Assembly: GCF_008728515.1 (NCBI RefSeq)
Contig: NC_044995.1
Coordinates: forward strand, 8,939,104 to 9,003,103
Direction: 5' to 3'
From: Papio anubis
Lineage: Eukaryota > Chordata > Mammalia > Primates > Cercopithecidae
Length of the DNA: 64,000 bases
Shown: piece after piece, positions 12,901 through 21,900 of the stretch
How positions within the stretch are numbered: position 1 is the stretch's first letter
Layout of the letters: each line of letters opens with the position of its first letter
Translations under genes and position numbers: made by a program
Notes under the pieces: model-generated
Told to the model about the DNA's origin: nothing
Seen by the model: only the letters and a program-made list of their open reading frames with translations
The model's database searches: none

Positions 12901-15004
12901 AGACGGAGTCTTGTCTCACACACCAGGTATTTTCGGAGTGCAGTGGCTGACCTCGCTCACACTGCAAGCCTGGCCCCAGGTTCACACCATTCTCTGCCTC
13001 AGCCTCCTGTGCAGCTGACGCCACAGGCTTCCGCCACCACGCCTGGCTAACTTTGTATTTTTTAGTAGAGACGGGTTTCACTGTGGTTAGCCAGGATGGT
13101 CTTGACTCCTGACCTTGTGATCCTCATCTGCCTCCCGCCTCCCAAAGTAAGTTGGGATTATGGCCGAGTCTACTGCCTGATTATTACTTTAAAAGATACA
13201 GATGGGGTCTCGATATGTTGCTCAGGCTGGAGTATAGTGGCTATATTCACAGGCACAATCCCGCCACTGATCAGCAGGGGAGTGGTGATATATTGTTGAT
13301 TTTTATTGTTTTTTCCATATATATACTATATATATATTTATATTTGAGATGGAGTCCCGCTCTATCACCCAGCTGAGGTAATGGCACCGAGACAGCTCAC
13401 TGCAAACTGCATCTCTGTGGTTAAAGCAATTCTCCAGCTCAGCCTCCCGAAAGAAGGCTGGGATTACAGGCACATGCCACCACACCCAGCTAATTTTACT
13501 TTTTGCAGAGCCAGCTCTCATGTTGGCCAGGCTGGTCTCAACTCCTGACCTCAGGGTGATCCACTACTGCCTCCCAAAGTGCTGGGATTACAGGTGTGAG
13601 CCACTGTGCCGGGCCCACAATCATTTTTGAAGGAGGCACCTGCATTTTCATTGGGTTCACTGGGCCCTGTGAATTATACCGGAGAATGGGAAAAGAAAGA
13701 AGTTAAAGAGAGGGAGGCTTTGAAGAGGAGGCAAAGATGAAGGAAGGCATAAAGCAGAGAGAAATAAATATGAACAGATTTTGGACACACACAGAGAAAA
13801 ACTGAGAGGCAGAGATGCATTGGAGGAGAACAGCACTCTGTCCTGGAGGCAGGCGCAGGACCCTGGTTTCCAAGCACCCCACCTGGAGTCCGAAGGAGAG
13901 ACAAAGACGAGGGAAAAAAAAAAAAAGAACCAAGAGGAAAGTGCTCTGAGCAAGGCAGAGAGAGGCCCCAGAAGCCAGGAGTGGCAGAGGACAGAGGGAG
14001 GAGACCTCCATGGCCCATGTATGGGAGAAGGGCCCGTCCAGCAACCCAGCCGAGGTGGGGCCTCACCTGTGTGCCCGTCTGGCCTGCATGGGCCAGGGCA
14101 GTTCCTGGGAAGGGTGAGGGTCCTGCAGCTCCGTCTGGGTGACTTCTGTGAAGGCCTTCTGCTCCTTCCTCCAGCTCTCTCCTCCCTCCCTCCTCCGGGC
14201 ACCCCCAAGGCAGCAAGCACCCCAGGGCCTCGTGAATTAAGGTAGCATCTGCAGTTCTGTCCAGCACAGAGGACAGCGAGTGGCCTGGGAGGGCAGGGCT
14301 GTGCCACCTGAGTCTGGGCCCAAATTCTCCTCTCCCTTGTGACTAGGGAAACCAGGCCTCAGTCCCTTCTTCCCTCAGACCCAGGAGTCCAGTCTCAGCT
14401 CCTTTCCTCTTTCCCTCAGACCCAGGAGTCCAGACCCCAGCCCCTCCCTCCCTCAGACCCAGGAGCCCCAGGCCTCAGCTCCCCCTCCTCCCTCAGACCA
14501 GGAAACCAGGTCCCCAGCCCCTCCTCCCTCAGGCCCAGGAGTCCGGGTGCCAATCTCTACTTCCCCTGGACCCAGGGGCCCACAGTCCTCAACTCCATCC
14601 CCAGGGCGCGTGGACCTCATACTCCAGGACAGTCCCAGTCTCCCTAACTTCTCCTTTTTCCTTCTAGCTCAGTGGAACCCAGTTCTTCCTATTCCCAAGA
14701 CACCCAAACTCCCAGCCCTCAGCCCTCCCCTCCTTCCAGACTAGCCTGGTTCTCTAGGCTTCTCCTCCTCAAACCCCAGAGTTTCAGCCTTCAGTTCCTT
14801 TCTCCCCCATAATATCAGGAAGTGAACCTTCTCTTTAGCCCTTAGACTCAGGAGGCCTTTCCTCCCGCAGGACTCCCACCTAGCCTGAAGGTCCGATGGA
14901 TCTGAGTTTCTCCTGGCATCCCTACCTCCTCTGGCCTCCCGGGGGGCCAGCCACCCCTGGAGGAGCCCCAGGCTTCTGATTCCAAGGTTGGGTTTTCTTT
15001 CCAT
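992..15004 (-). CDS. TMC4: TMC4, transmembrane channel-like protein 4; reading frame disrupted as given
   Basis: TMC-family multi-pass plasma-membrane protein, reported as a voltage-dependent chloride channel of epithelia and taste cells. Fifteen coding exons, in transcript order: 14926-15004 (ATG at 15002-15004), 14067-14284, 11479-11624, 10620-10849, 10343-10464, 5997-6148, 5044-5214, 4320-4487, 3625-3751, 3269-3366, 2713-2896, 1791-1922, 1539-1694, 1151-1233, 992-1060 (stop 992-994). Splice sites are AG/GT. Diagnostic peptides are GWLAPREARGG, RDQVVYGSGT, YLEWSPLFYGFYPPRPR, CWETVLGQEMYKLLLF, SSIWAQIPESISSLPETTQ and NKVFLARRAVAL. Exons 4, 5, 11, 13 and 15 are open and the expected size. Exon 3 has an in-frame TAG (11510-11512) and exon 9 another (3694-3696). 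Exons 2, 6, 7, 8, 10, 12 and 14 contain indel patches, with lengths +4, +3, +4, +1 and +4 for exons 6, 7, 8, 12 and 14 against the family. Either the gene is decaying in this animal or the consensus is wrong here. Confidence 0.9.
1290..1440. repeat. Dispersed minisatellite, 'caggagtcc' type
   Basis: Degenerate copies of a roughly 37-40 bp unit built around 'ccaggagtcc...cccctcctccctcaga' in the TMC4 intron before exon 14. The same unit recurs at six other places in the first 33 kb. Confidence 0.6.
1975..2446 (-). mobile_element. Two Alu elements, minus orientation
   Basis: A truncated Alu (about 1975-2130) is followed by a fuller one (about 2160-2446). Both read poly-T/gagac to 'gtgagcc' on the plus strand, and both carry small indels. 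They lie in the TMC4 intron between exons 11 and 12. Confidence 0.85.
2455..2700. repeat. Dispersed minisatellite, 'caggagtc' type
   Basis: Seven or so degenerate units ('aaccaggagtctgagcccc', 'gatccaggagtctgtcctcc', 'acccaggagtgcgggcccc' and similar) directly after the Alu pair in a TMC4 intron. Confidence 0.6.
3930..4200 (-). mobile_element. Alu, minus orientation
   Basis: Body begins 'tgagacagggtctcact' and ends 'gccaccacgcctggcc'. A CT-rich tract (about 3885-3930) precedes it as the decayed A-tail. It is in the TMC4 intron between exons 8 and 9. Confidence 0.85.
4575..4873 (-). mobile_element. Alu, minus orientation
   Basis: Starts 'ttttgagacagagtctgg', ends 'gagccactgcgcccagtc', with a (TTTG)n-like tail complement upstream. 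It lies in the intron between TMC4 exons 7 and 8. Confidence 0.9.
5665..5785 (-). mobile_element. Alu-like monomer fragment
   Basis: The 'ttgcccaggctggtgtcgaactcc' core followed by a decayed remainder. It is a right-arm or FRAM-like relic. Confidence 0.5.
6270..6660. repeat. Purine-rich tract in TMC4 intron
   Basis: About 390 bases dominated by gagacagag, gggagac and ggcagaaaccc motifs without a strict period. Similar purine-rich tracts occur at 13670-13990 and 24590-24735. It is upstream of exon 6 and has no coding signal. Confidence 0.6.
6672..6977 (+). mobile_element. AluY-type element of Old World monkey flavour
   Basis: Full length with an intact A-tail. It has 'aaaaaactagccgggcgag' and 'gatctggccactgcactcc', features of the cercopithecoid AluYR lineage. 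Confidence 0.85.
7056..7348 (-). mobile_element. Alu, minus orientation (old)
   Basis: Poly-T then 'gacacggtcttgctc', ending 'gccaccgcgactggcc'. Many substitutions suggest an AluJ/S-age copy. Confidence 0.85.
7572..7795. mobile_element. hAT-type non-autonomous DNA transposon fossil
   Basis: The ends are near-inverted: 'caggggttggcaaac' on the left and 'aaaagtttgctgattc' on the right. The interior has the well-known 'aataaagttttattggaaca' and 'aaaatatttacttcctggcc' segments. I recognise it as a common mammalian hAT MITE but do not name the subfamily with certainty. Confidence 0.65.
7880..8170 (-). mobile_element. Alu, minus orientation
   Basis: Follows an (ATT)n stretch that is the complement of a degraded A-tail. 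It ends 'gagccactgggcccagcc'. Confidence 0.85.
8335..8622 (+). mobile_element. Alu, plus orientation
   Basis: 'ggccaggcgcggtggctcac' to an A-tail; full length. First of a head-to-tail run of Alus extending to 10.2 kb. Confidence 0.9.
8635..8925 (+). mobile_element. Alu, plus orientation
   Basis: Full length, with A-tail at 8912-8925. 'gagtaaaattga' flanks both this and the preceding copy, suggesting a shared target area. Confidence 0.9.
8936..9560 (+). mobile_element. Old Alu split by a younger Alu
   Basis: The left end of an old plus-strand Alu (8936-9000) is interrupted by the minus-strand element at 9001-9305. It resumes at about 9307 and runs to the A-rich end near 9560. Confidence 0.85.
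9001..9305 (-). mobile_element. Young AluYR, nested insertion with target-site duplication
   Basis: Near-consensus element ('ggccggatctcagctcactg', 'ggcttgagccaccgcgcccg') flanked by the perfect 18-bp repeat tgagatgagcagatctct at 8983-9000 and 9307-9324. It inserted into an older Alu. Confidence 0.93.
9561..9868 (+). mobile_element. Alu, plus orientation
   Basis: 'gggtgggcgcggtggctcac' to an (AAAAC)n-type tail. Confidence 0.88.
9910..10198 (-). mobile_element. Alu (AluY-like), minus orientation
   Basis: Poly-T with TTTA repeats, then 'cgagacagag' and an end at 'gcgcccagc'. It lies just upstream of TMC4 exon 5. Confidence 0.88.
10985..11274 (-). mobile_element. Alu, minus orientation
   Basis: Follows an (ATT)n tract and ends 'gccgccgcgcccggcc'. 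It sits in the intron between TMC4 exons 3 and 4. Confidence 0.9.
11276..11460. repeat. Dispersed minisatellite, best-conserved copy
   Basis: Four to five near-regular units of about 38 bp. Each has 'tcagacccaggagtccag' or a close variant followed by 'cccagcccctcctccc'. It lies directly beside an Alu. Confidence 0.75.
11772..12085 (+). mobile_element. Alu, plus orientation
   Basis: 'attgggtgcggtggctcac' start, internal A-run at 11900-11920, and an end near 'tccttctcagaaaaaag'. Confidence 0.88.
12175..12302 (+). mobile_element. Alu right-arm fragment
   Basis: Only the 3' half is present ('gggaggctggagtgggagaa' to the A-tail). Confidence 0.8.
12424..12830. mobile_element. MER2/Tigger DNA transposon, split by an Alu
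   Basis: The left part has 'cgtccctcagtatccatgg' and 'tataaaatggcatagtattt'. A partial minus-strand Alu occupies about 12588-12743. The right part resumes with 'cctctagattacttacaata'. These are MER2 (Tigger-group) landmarks. Confidence 0.75.
12885..13300 (-). mobile_element. Alu plus Alu fragment, error-rich
   Basis: A minus-strand Alu (12885-13150) with several indels is followed by a short Alu-like monomer (about 13185-13250). Confidence 0.7.
13343..13616 (-). mobile_element. Alu, minus orientation (old)
   Basis: Begins after a TA-rich stretch (13315-13342) with 'tgagatggagtcccgctc' and ends 'gagccactgtgccgggcc'. Confidence 0.8.
13670..13990. repeat. Purine-rich tract
   Basis: GA-dominated sequence without a fixed period in TMC4 intron 2, next to exon 2. 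It is open on the complement, so long antisense reading frames appear by chance. Confidence 0.55.
14335..14560. repeat. Dispersed minisatellite
   Basis: Five to six units of about 38-40 bp with 'ccctcagacccaggagtcca'. It is immediately 5' (in gene sense) of TMC4 exon 2. Confidence 0.75.
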
Positions 15005-15302
15005 GGCCCCAGGCTGGGCTGTTTCTAGTGGCCACCAGCAAACACTGCCCCAGGTAAGGGAGGGGCCCGGGGCAGGTGTGTACTCACAGTAGGTGGGTCT
15101 CGAGGGAGTAAGGTACACTTCCTAAGCTCAGGGCCATGGATGCTGGGTGTCCTGGGAGCTGAAGTCCCTCTGGTGCCCCAGGCCTGACAGTTTGGTTCCT
15201 GGGCTGGGCAGCTGGTAATTTCACCCTGACTCCCCGTGGCTCCAAGTCCTTCCCAAGCTTATCACCCAGATACCTGCACAGACACAATGCCTTGTGCAAC
15301 AC

Positions 15303-15911
15303 TTTATTGGGAAAGATTTACACATGGTGACCTGTCATAGGCCAAGGGATGAGAAGAGGGTGCCAGGAGCGTTGGGGCCCCGAGGTGGCTCAGATGGAAG
15401 CCATGGGACGGCCGTCCCCAGGCCGACGCATCTACACCTCAGTTTTTGTGAAATGGGAAGCTTATGCTTCCTTCCAAGTCTGCAATATCGGTGCAATGAG
15501 CTAAAAGTGGAGCGAAAGACACAAGAGGCTTCCCACTCCCAGGACCTGCCCCCAAGCTCTGACCCCACATTGTGGATGCAAAGAAAGGGAATTTGTCCAA
15601 AACCCACTGCCCAGGGGCCCCTTCCGTTTTGGGGAAGTACAGTGCTCTCTGGATACCCAGAGGCTGGAGCAGGGGCCCAGGAGACTCTTGTCTGGACAAA
15701 ACTTTGATTTTGTAGGAGTGGAGGTGGTCCCTGGGCGGAGGGCAGGGAGGACACCCCCAGGTCTGCTTCAGTTGCAGGCAGAGTATTAAGCTGGGGAAAA
15801 GGAAATTCTCTCCAGGACCCTCTCCAAGGTAAAGACTCTTTCTGGGGAGGAGACAGTGGCCTGATTCACAGAATTCCCGGGACCAGCTGGCAGAGGGGAG
15901 CGTCACGGAGC
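15303..15911 (-). terminator. MBOAT7: MBOAT7 3' UTR and polyadenylation signal
   Basis: The region from the MBOAT7 stop to AATAAA on the minus strand (TTTATT at 15303-15308). It ends about 300 bases before the TMC4 start codon, so the two minus-strand genes are tightly packed. Confidence 0.7.
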
Positions 15912-18900
15912 TTACTCCTCCCGGAGCTTCTCCGGGGCAAGGCTGGTGGGCTGGGATGCCACCTTCCTCACCGGGCCAAGGCTGCCCCCACCCAAAGCCA
16001 GCCCCAGCCCCAGGGCTGCCAGGGCCAGGAAGTGGATACAGAAGCGCAGATTGAGGCCTAGCACCGGGCTGTCGCGAGAGCACGGCCCATGCACATGTAG
16101 TCATAGGCGCGCATCTTCAGGAACCAGTGCACCCAGTCCCAGGCCTTCTGGCCCCCTGGGCTCAGCCGCCCCCACAGGGCTGACTCCAGCCGGCCCTCGG
16201 CAGCCAGGCACAGAGGGATGGTCAGGAAGCTCAGGTAGTAGCCCGGTGGAGGCCGTGACAGTAGGCGCTCAGCAGCATGGTCCAGGCGCTCCTGAGGAGG
16301 AGGCTGGGGGTCAGGACCTGCAAGTCCAGGTCCCCAGTGCCCACTGACACCAGATCCAGGAGTCCGGGGCTCCAGCCCCTCCTCCCTAGACCCAGGAGTG
16401 CAGTGGCTCCCACTCGCCCTCCCTTTCAGTGACCCAGGAGTCTGTGACCCCACCCCTCCCTCCTCCCTCAGATCCAGGACACCAGGCCCCAGGCCCTCCC
16501 CACTCAGACCCAGGAGACCAGGCCCCAGGCCCTCCCCGCTCAGAACCATGCCCCTAGCTCCAGAAGGTAGAGGCTATAGGTCTCCTTCAGAGATCCAGGA
16601 GCTCGCAGCCTCCCATACACACTCACAGTCCTATGAAGACCCTCTCCTCCTTTAAAGATTTAACATTTTATGTTCCACTGCCCTTCCTCTCCCAGGACCA
16701 ACAAGTCTAATTCTTCAGCCCAGTGGTTTTTTTTTTGGTTTTGTTTTTGAGACGGAGTCTCTGTCACCCAGGCTGGAGTGCAGTGGCTGGATCTCGACTC
16801 ACTGCAAGCTCCGCCTCCTGGGTTCAAGTGATTCTCATGCCTCAGCCTCCCAAGTAGCTGGGATTACAGGCAAGCGCCACCAAACCCAGCTAATTTTTGT
16901 ATTTTTTGTTGTTGTTCAGACGGAGTCTCGCTCTGTCACCCAGGCTGGAGTGCAGTGGCGCAATCTGGGCTCACTGCAACCTCCACCTCCTGGGTTCAAG
17001 TGATTCTCCTGCCTCAGCCTCCCGAGCAGCTGGGACTATGGGTGTGTGCCACCATGCCAGGCTAATTTTTTTCACCATGTTGGCCAGGATGGTCTCGATC
17101 TCTTGATCTTGTGATCCGCCTGCCTCGGCCTCCCAAAGTGCTAGAATTACAGGCGTGAGCCACCGTGCCCGGCCATTTTTGTATTTTTAGTAGAGATGGG
17201 GTTTCACCACATTGGCCAGGATGGTCTTGATCTCCTGACCTTATGATCCATCCGCCTCGGCCTCCCAAAGTGTGGGATTACAGGGGTGGGCCATTGCACC
17301 CAGCCTCTTTTTTTTTCTTTGTAGAGATGGAGTCTTGCTGTGTTGCCCAGGCTGGTCTCGAACTCCCGAGCTTAAGTGATCCTCTCACCTTGGCCTCCCA
17401 AAATACTGGATTTACATTGCACCTGGCCAAGTCCTGTTTTCTTGAGAAGGAGGACCACTGGTTTTCTGGTTCTTCAAGAGTGTGGAGGCTGGGGGCAACG
17501 GCTGGCGCCTGTAATTGCAGCACTTTGGGAGGCTGAGGTGGGAGGGCTGCTTGACGCCAGGAGTTCAAGACCAGCCTGGGCAACATAGTGAAACTCCATC
17601 TCTATTAAAAAGAAAAAAGGGCCAGGCGCGGTGGCTCACACCTGTAATCCCAGCTATCTGGGAGGCCAAGGTGGGCAGATCATGATGTCAGGAGATCGAG
17701 ACTATCCTGGCTAACACGATGAAACCCTGTCTCTACTAAAAATACAAAAGATTAGCTGGGCGTGGTAGTGTGTGCCTGTAATCCCAGCTACTCAGGAGGC
17801 TGAGGCAGGAGAATCACTTGAAACAGGGAGGTGGAAATTGCAGTGAGCTGAGGTTGCACCACTGCACTCCAACCTGGGCGATAGAGTGAGACTCAGTCTT
17901 AAAAAAAAAGGGCAGGAGTTCGATTCGAGACCAGCCTGGCCAACATAGTGAAACCCTGTCTCTACTTAGAATACAAAAATTAGCCTGATGTAGTGGCAGG
18001 CGCCTGTAATCTCTGCTACTTGGGAGCCTAAGGCAGAGGAGAATCACTTGAACCCGGGAGGCAGAGGTTGCAGTGAACTGAGATGGTGCCACTGCACACC
18101 AGCCTGGGCAACGAGATTGAAACTCCGCCTCAAAAAAAAAAAAAAAAAAGAAAGAAACCAGGAGCCCCCAGCCTCCCATTCCTCTATACAGCCCAGGTCC
18201 CCTCTTCCTTCAGGAACTCAGGATTTCGGAAGCCTGTCCCCCTTCCTCCCTCAGGGCCCCAGGAGTCTCTACTCCTTTCTTTTTAGGGGCCCAGTTCATC
18301 TCCTCCCACCCAGAGTCCCTCCCATCCTTTCCCTCAGGACCCGGGATTCGGAGTCCCAGCCTCTTCTTCCTTCAGGGATTCAAGAATATAATTCCTGCCT
18401 CCTGAAGACTCGGAAATCTCCAGCCTCGGTCGCCTCCTCTTTTGGGACCCAGAGTTTTGGTCCCCTCTCCTCATATACCTGTAAATTTCATTCCCTAACC
18501 CTTGAAGACCTACAGAGTCAGGCTCTCACCCCATCTTTATCAATGACAGAGAAATCGCTGTCCATCTCACTCCCCATCTGTGTATCTATCAGTGAGCTTT
18601 GCCACAGACGGTGACCTGAGGGAGGTCTTTCCTGTCGTGGTCACTGACTTGTCCCTGAGACACATCTGAGTGCTAGAAGCACAAAAGTAACCCGATGATT
18701 AAAAAAAAAAAAAAACAAAAAAAAAAACCTCTGGCCGGTGCAGTGGCTCACACCTGTAATCCCAGCACTTTGGGAGGCCGAGGCAGGTGGATCACCCGAG
18801 GTCAGGAGTTCAAGACCAGCCTGGCCAATGTGGCAAAACCCGGTCTCTACTAAAAATACAAAGATTAGCCTGGCATGGTAGCATGTGCCTGTAATCCCAG

Positions 18901-21900
18901 GTACTAGGGGGGCTGAGGCAAGAGGATCGCTTGAACCCAGGAGGGGGAGGTTTCAGTGAGCCGAGATCATGCCACTTCACTTCAGCTGTAAAATAAACAA
19001 AAAGGATGAATCCTGTGCATTTTAAGGTGTTTAGGAGCATCCCTGGCCTCCACCCACTACATCCCACTAGCACCTTCCAGTTAAAACAAAATGTCTCCAG
19101 GGATTGCCACGTGTCTCCTGGGGGTGCAGCAGCAGCACAACTGCTCCCAGTTGAGAAGCACTTGTGTAAACACTGGGGTGCTCTGGGCTTTGACCTGGCT
19201 TCAGCCCCAGAGCTTTAAGTATCATCTATATACCTGGCCAGATGCAGTGGCTCACGCTTGTAATCCCAGCACTTTGGGAGGCTGAGATGGGAGGACTGCT
19301 TGGGGCCAGGGAGTTTGCTGCAGCCTGGTTGCCAACACAGCCATGATCTCATCTCTATTTTTAAAAAAAGTAAAAAAAAAAAATTAATTGTGTGGCTTGT
19401 CATGAACTGCAGCATTTGGAAACAGGCGGTGGATCACAGGCTCAGATCTGCACTGACCTCTGTGGGTTGCCGGGCGAGGCCTGAAAGGCTGAGAAGCTGA
19501 GTGGCGGAGACGTGAACTCCAGGAGGCGGAGCTTGCAGTGAGTCGGTAGACGCCACCGCACTCCAGCCCTGGCGACAGTGAGACTCCGGCCTCAAAAAAA
19601 AAAAAAAAGGCCGGGCGTGGCTCAAGCCTGTAATCCCAGCACTTTGGGAGGCCGCAGGATGGGCGATCACGCAGGTCAGGAGATCGAGACCATCCTGGCT
19701 AACACGGTGGAAACCTCGCTCTACTAAGAAATACAAAATAGCTGCCAGGTGGGCGGGCTGCAGTCCCAGCTACTCGGGAGGCTGAGGCCGGAGAATGGCG
19801 AACCCGAGGCTGAGCTGTGAGTGAGCTGGAGATCCGCCACTGCACTCCAGCATAGAGCTTAGACCCGCCTCAAAAAAAAAAAAAAAAAAAAAAAAATTAA
19901 TTAAAAAATTTTGGCCAGGCATGGTGATTCACACCTGTAATCCCAGCACTTTGGGAGGCCGAGGCAGGCGGATCACTTGAGGCCAAGAGTCTGGGAGACT
20001 AATAGCCTGGGCCACATGGTATGTAAACCCTGCGCCTACTCTGCATGAGAACTACTTGAACCCAGGAAATGGAGGTTGCAGTGAGCTGAGATCACACCAC
20101 TGCACTTCACCCTGGGTGACAAAGCATCGAAATAATAACAACAATAAATAATAATAATAAAAATTTTTAAAGGTATAATTTACACCTAATGCCACTCAAG
20201 CGTCCCCTTTTAAGAGCGACTTTTCCCTTAAGCGTCAGAATCACATAATCATATATCCAATAACCTCAGCTGGAAATCTAATAGTCACCTCAAAGTCAAT
20301 CAGATAAAACCCAAGCCCTGTTTCCTCATCCTTCTTACTCCCAAAACTTACCCCTGCTGGGTCTTCCCCTTCCGCCTTTAATTTAATTTAATTGATTAAT
20401 TAATTTTGGCTTTTTTACTTTTTTATTTTTTTGAGATAGAGTCTTTTCTGTTACCCAGGCTGGAGTGTAGTGGCGCGATCTCAGCTCACCGCAAGCTCTG
20501 CCTCCTGGGTTCATGCTGTTCTCCTGCCTCAGCCTCCCGAGCAGCTGGGACTACAGGCGCCCGCCACCTCGCCTGGCTAATTTTTTGTATTTTTAGTAGA
20601 GACGGGGTTTCACCATGTTAGCCAGGATGGTCTTGATCTCCTGACCTTGTGATCCGCCCGTCTCGGCCTCCCAAAGTGCTGGGATTACAGACGTGAGCCA
20701 CTGTGCCCAGCCTGTTTTATTTTATTTTGAGATGAAGTTTTGCTCTGTTGCCCAGGTGACCTTGGCTCACTGCAACCTCTGCCTCTTGGGTTCAAGTGAT
20801 TCTCTTGCCTCAGCCTCCTGAGTAGCTGGGATTACAGGCGCCCGCCACCATGCCCGGCTAATTTTCTGTATTTTTAGTAGAGAAGGGGTTTCTCCATATT
20901 GCCCAGGTTGGTCTTCACCATATTGCCCTGACCTCAAAGTGATCCATCTGCCTGGGCCTCCCAAACTGCTGGGATTACAGGTGTGAGCCACCGCACCTGG
21001 CTATGAATTTCTACTTCTTTTTTTTTTTTTTTTTTTTTGAGACGGAGTCTCGCTCTGTTGCCTAGGCTGGAGTGCAGTGGCGAGATGCTGGCTCCCTGCA
21101 ACCTCCACCTCCCGGGTTCAGGCCATTCTCCTGCCTCAGCCTCCCGAGTGGCTGGGACTACAGGTGCGCACCACCACGCCCAGGTATGTATTTTTAGTAG
21201 AGATGTGGTTGCACCATGTTAACAAAGATGGTCTCAATCTCCTGACCTCGTGATCCACCCGCCTCAGCTTCCCAAAGTGTTGGGATTACAGGCGTGAGCC
21301 ACCACCCCCGGCCTTTTTCTTTTGAGACAAAGTCTCACTCTGTCGCTCAAGGTGGAGTGCAGTGGCATGATCTCAGGTCACTGCAACCTCCGCCTCCTGG
21401 GTTCAAGCGATTCTCCTGCCTCAGCCTCACAAGTAGCTGGGATTACAGGTGCGCACCACACGCCTGGCTATTTTTTGCATTTTTAGTAAGGACAGGGTTT
21501 CACCATGTTGGTTAGGCTGGTCTTGAACTCCTGACCTCATGATCCACCCGCTTGAGCCTCCCAAAGTGCTGGGATTCCAGGCGCGAGCTGCCGTGCCTGG
21601 CCTGAGTTTCTGCTTCTAAAGGCTGCACAGATAACAATATCAAGCACAGAGTCTCCTTTCAAGAAATACTGGAGAAATGAAAAACAATAAAAACGAATAC
21701 GTAGCACACGCACTTACCTGTCAGGCCTCACATTAAATACATTTCACATTTTATCGCATTTAGTCCTTCTATCTACCCATGAAACCAGTAATAAACAGCA
21801 TTAACTCCATTTAACACTTGAGGCAACTAAGAGGTCAACTAACTCCTCAAGGTTTCTTTCCATAACCTGGATGGCCAAAATTCCAGGAAGGCTGGCTGTT

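Noticed and set aside
13657..14307. Proline/serine-rich open frame on the minus strand
   Set aside because: It overlaps TMC4 exon 2 in the wrong frame and continues into a purine-rich tract.
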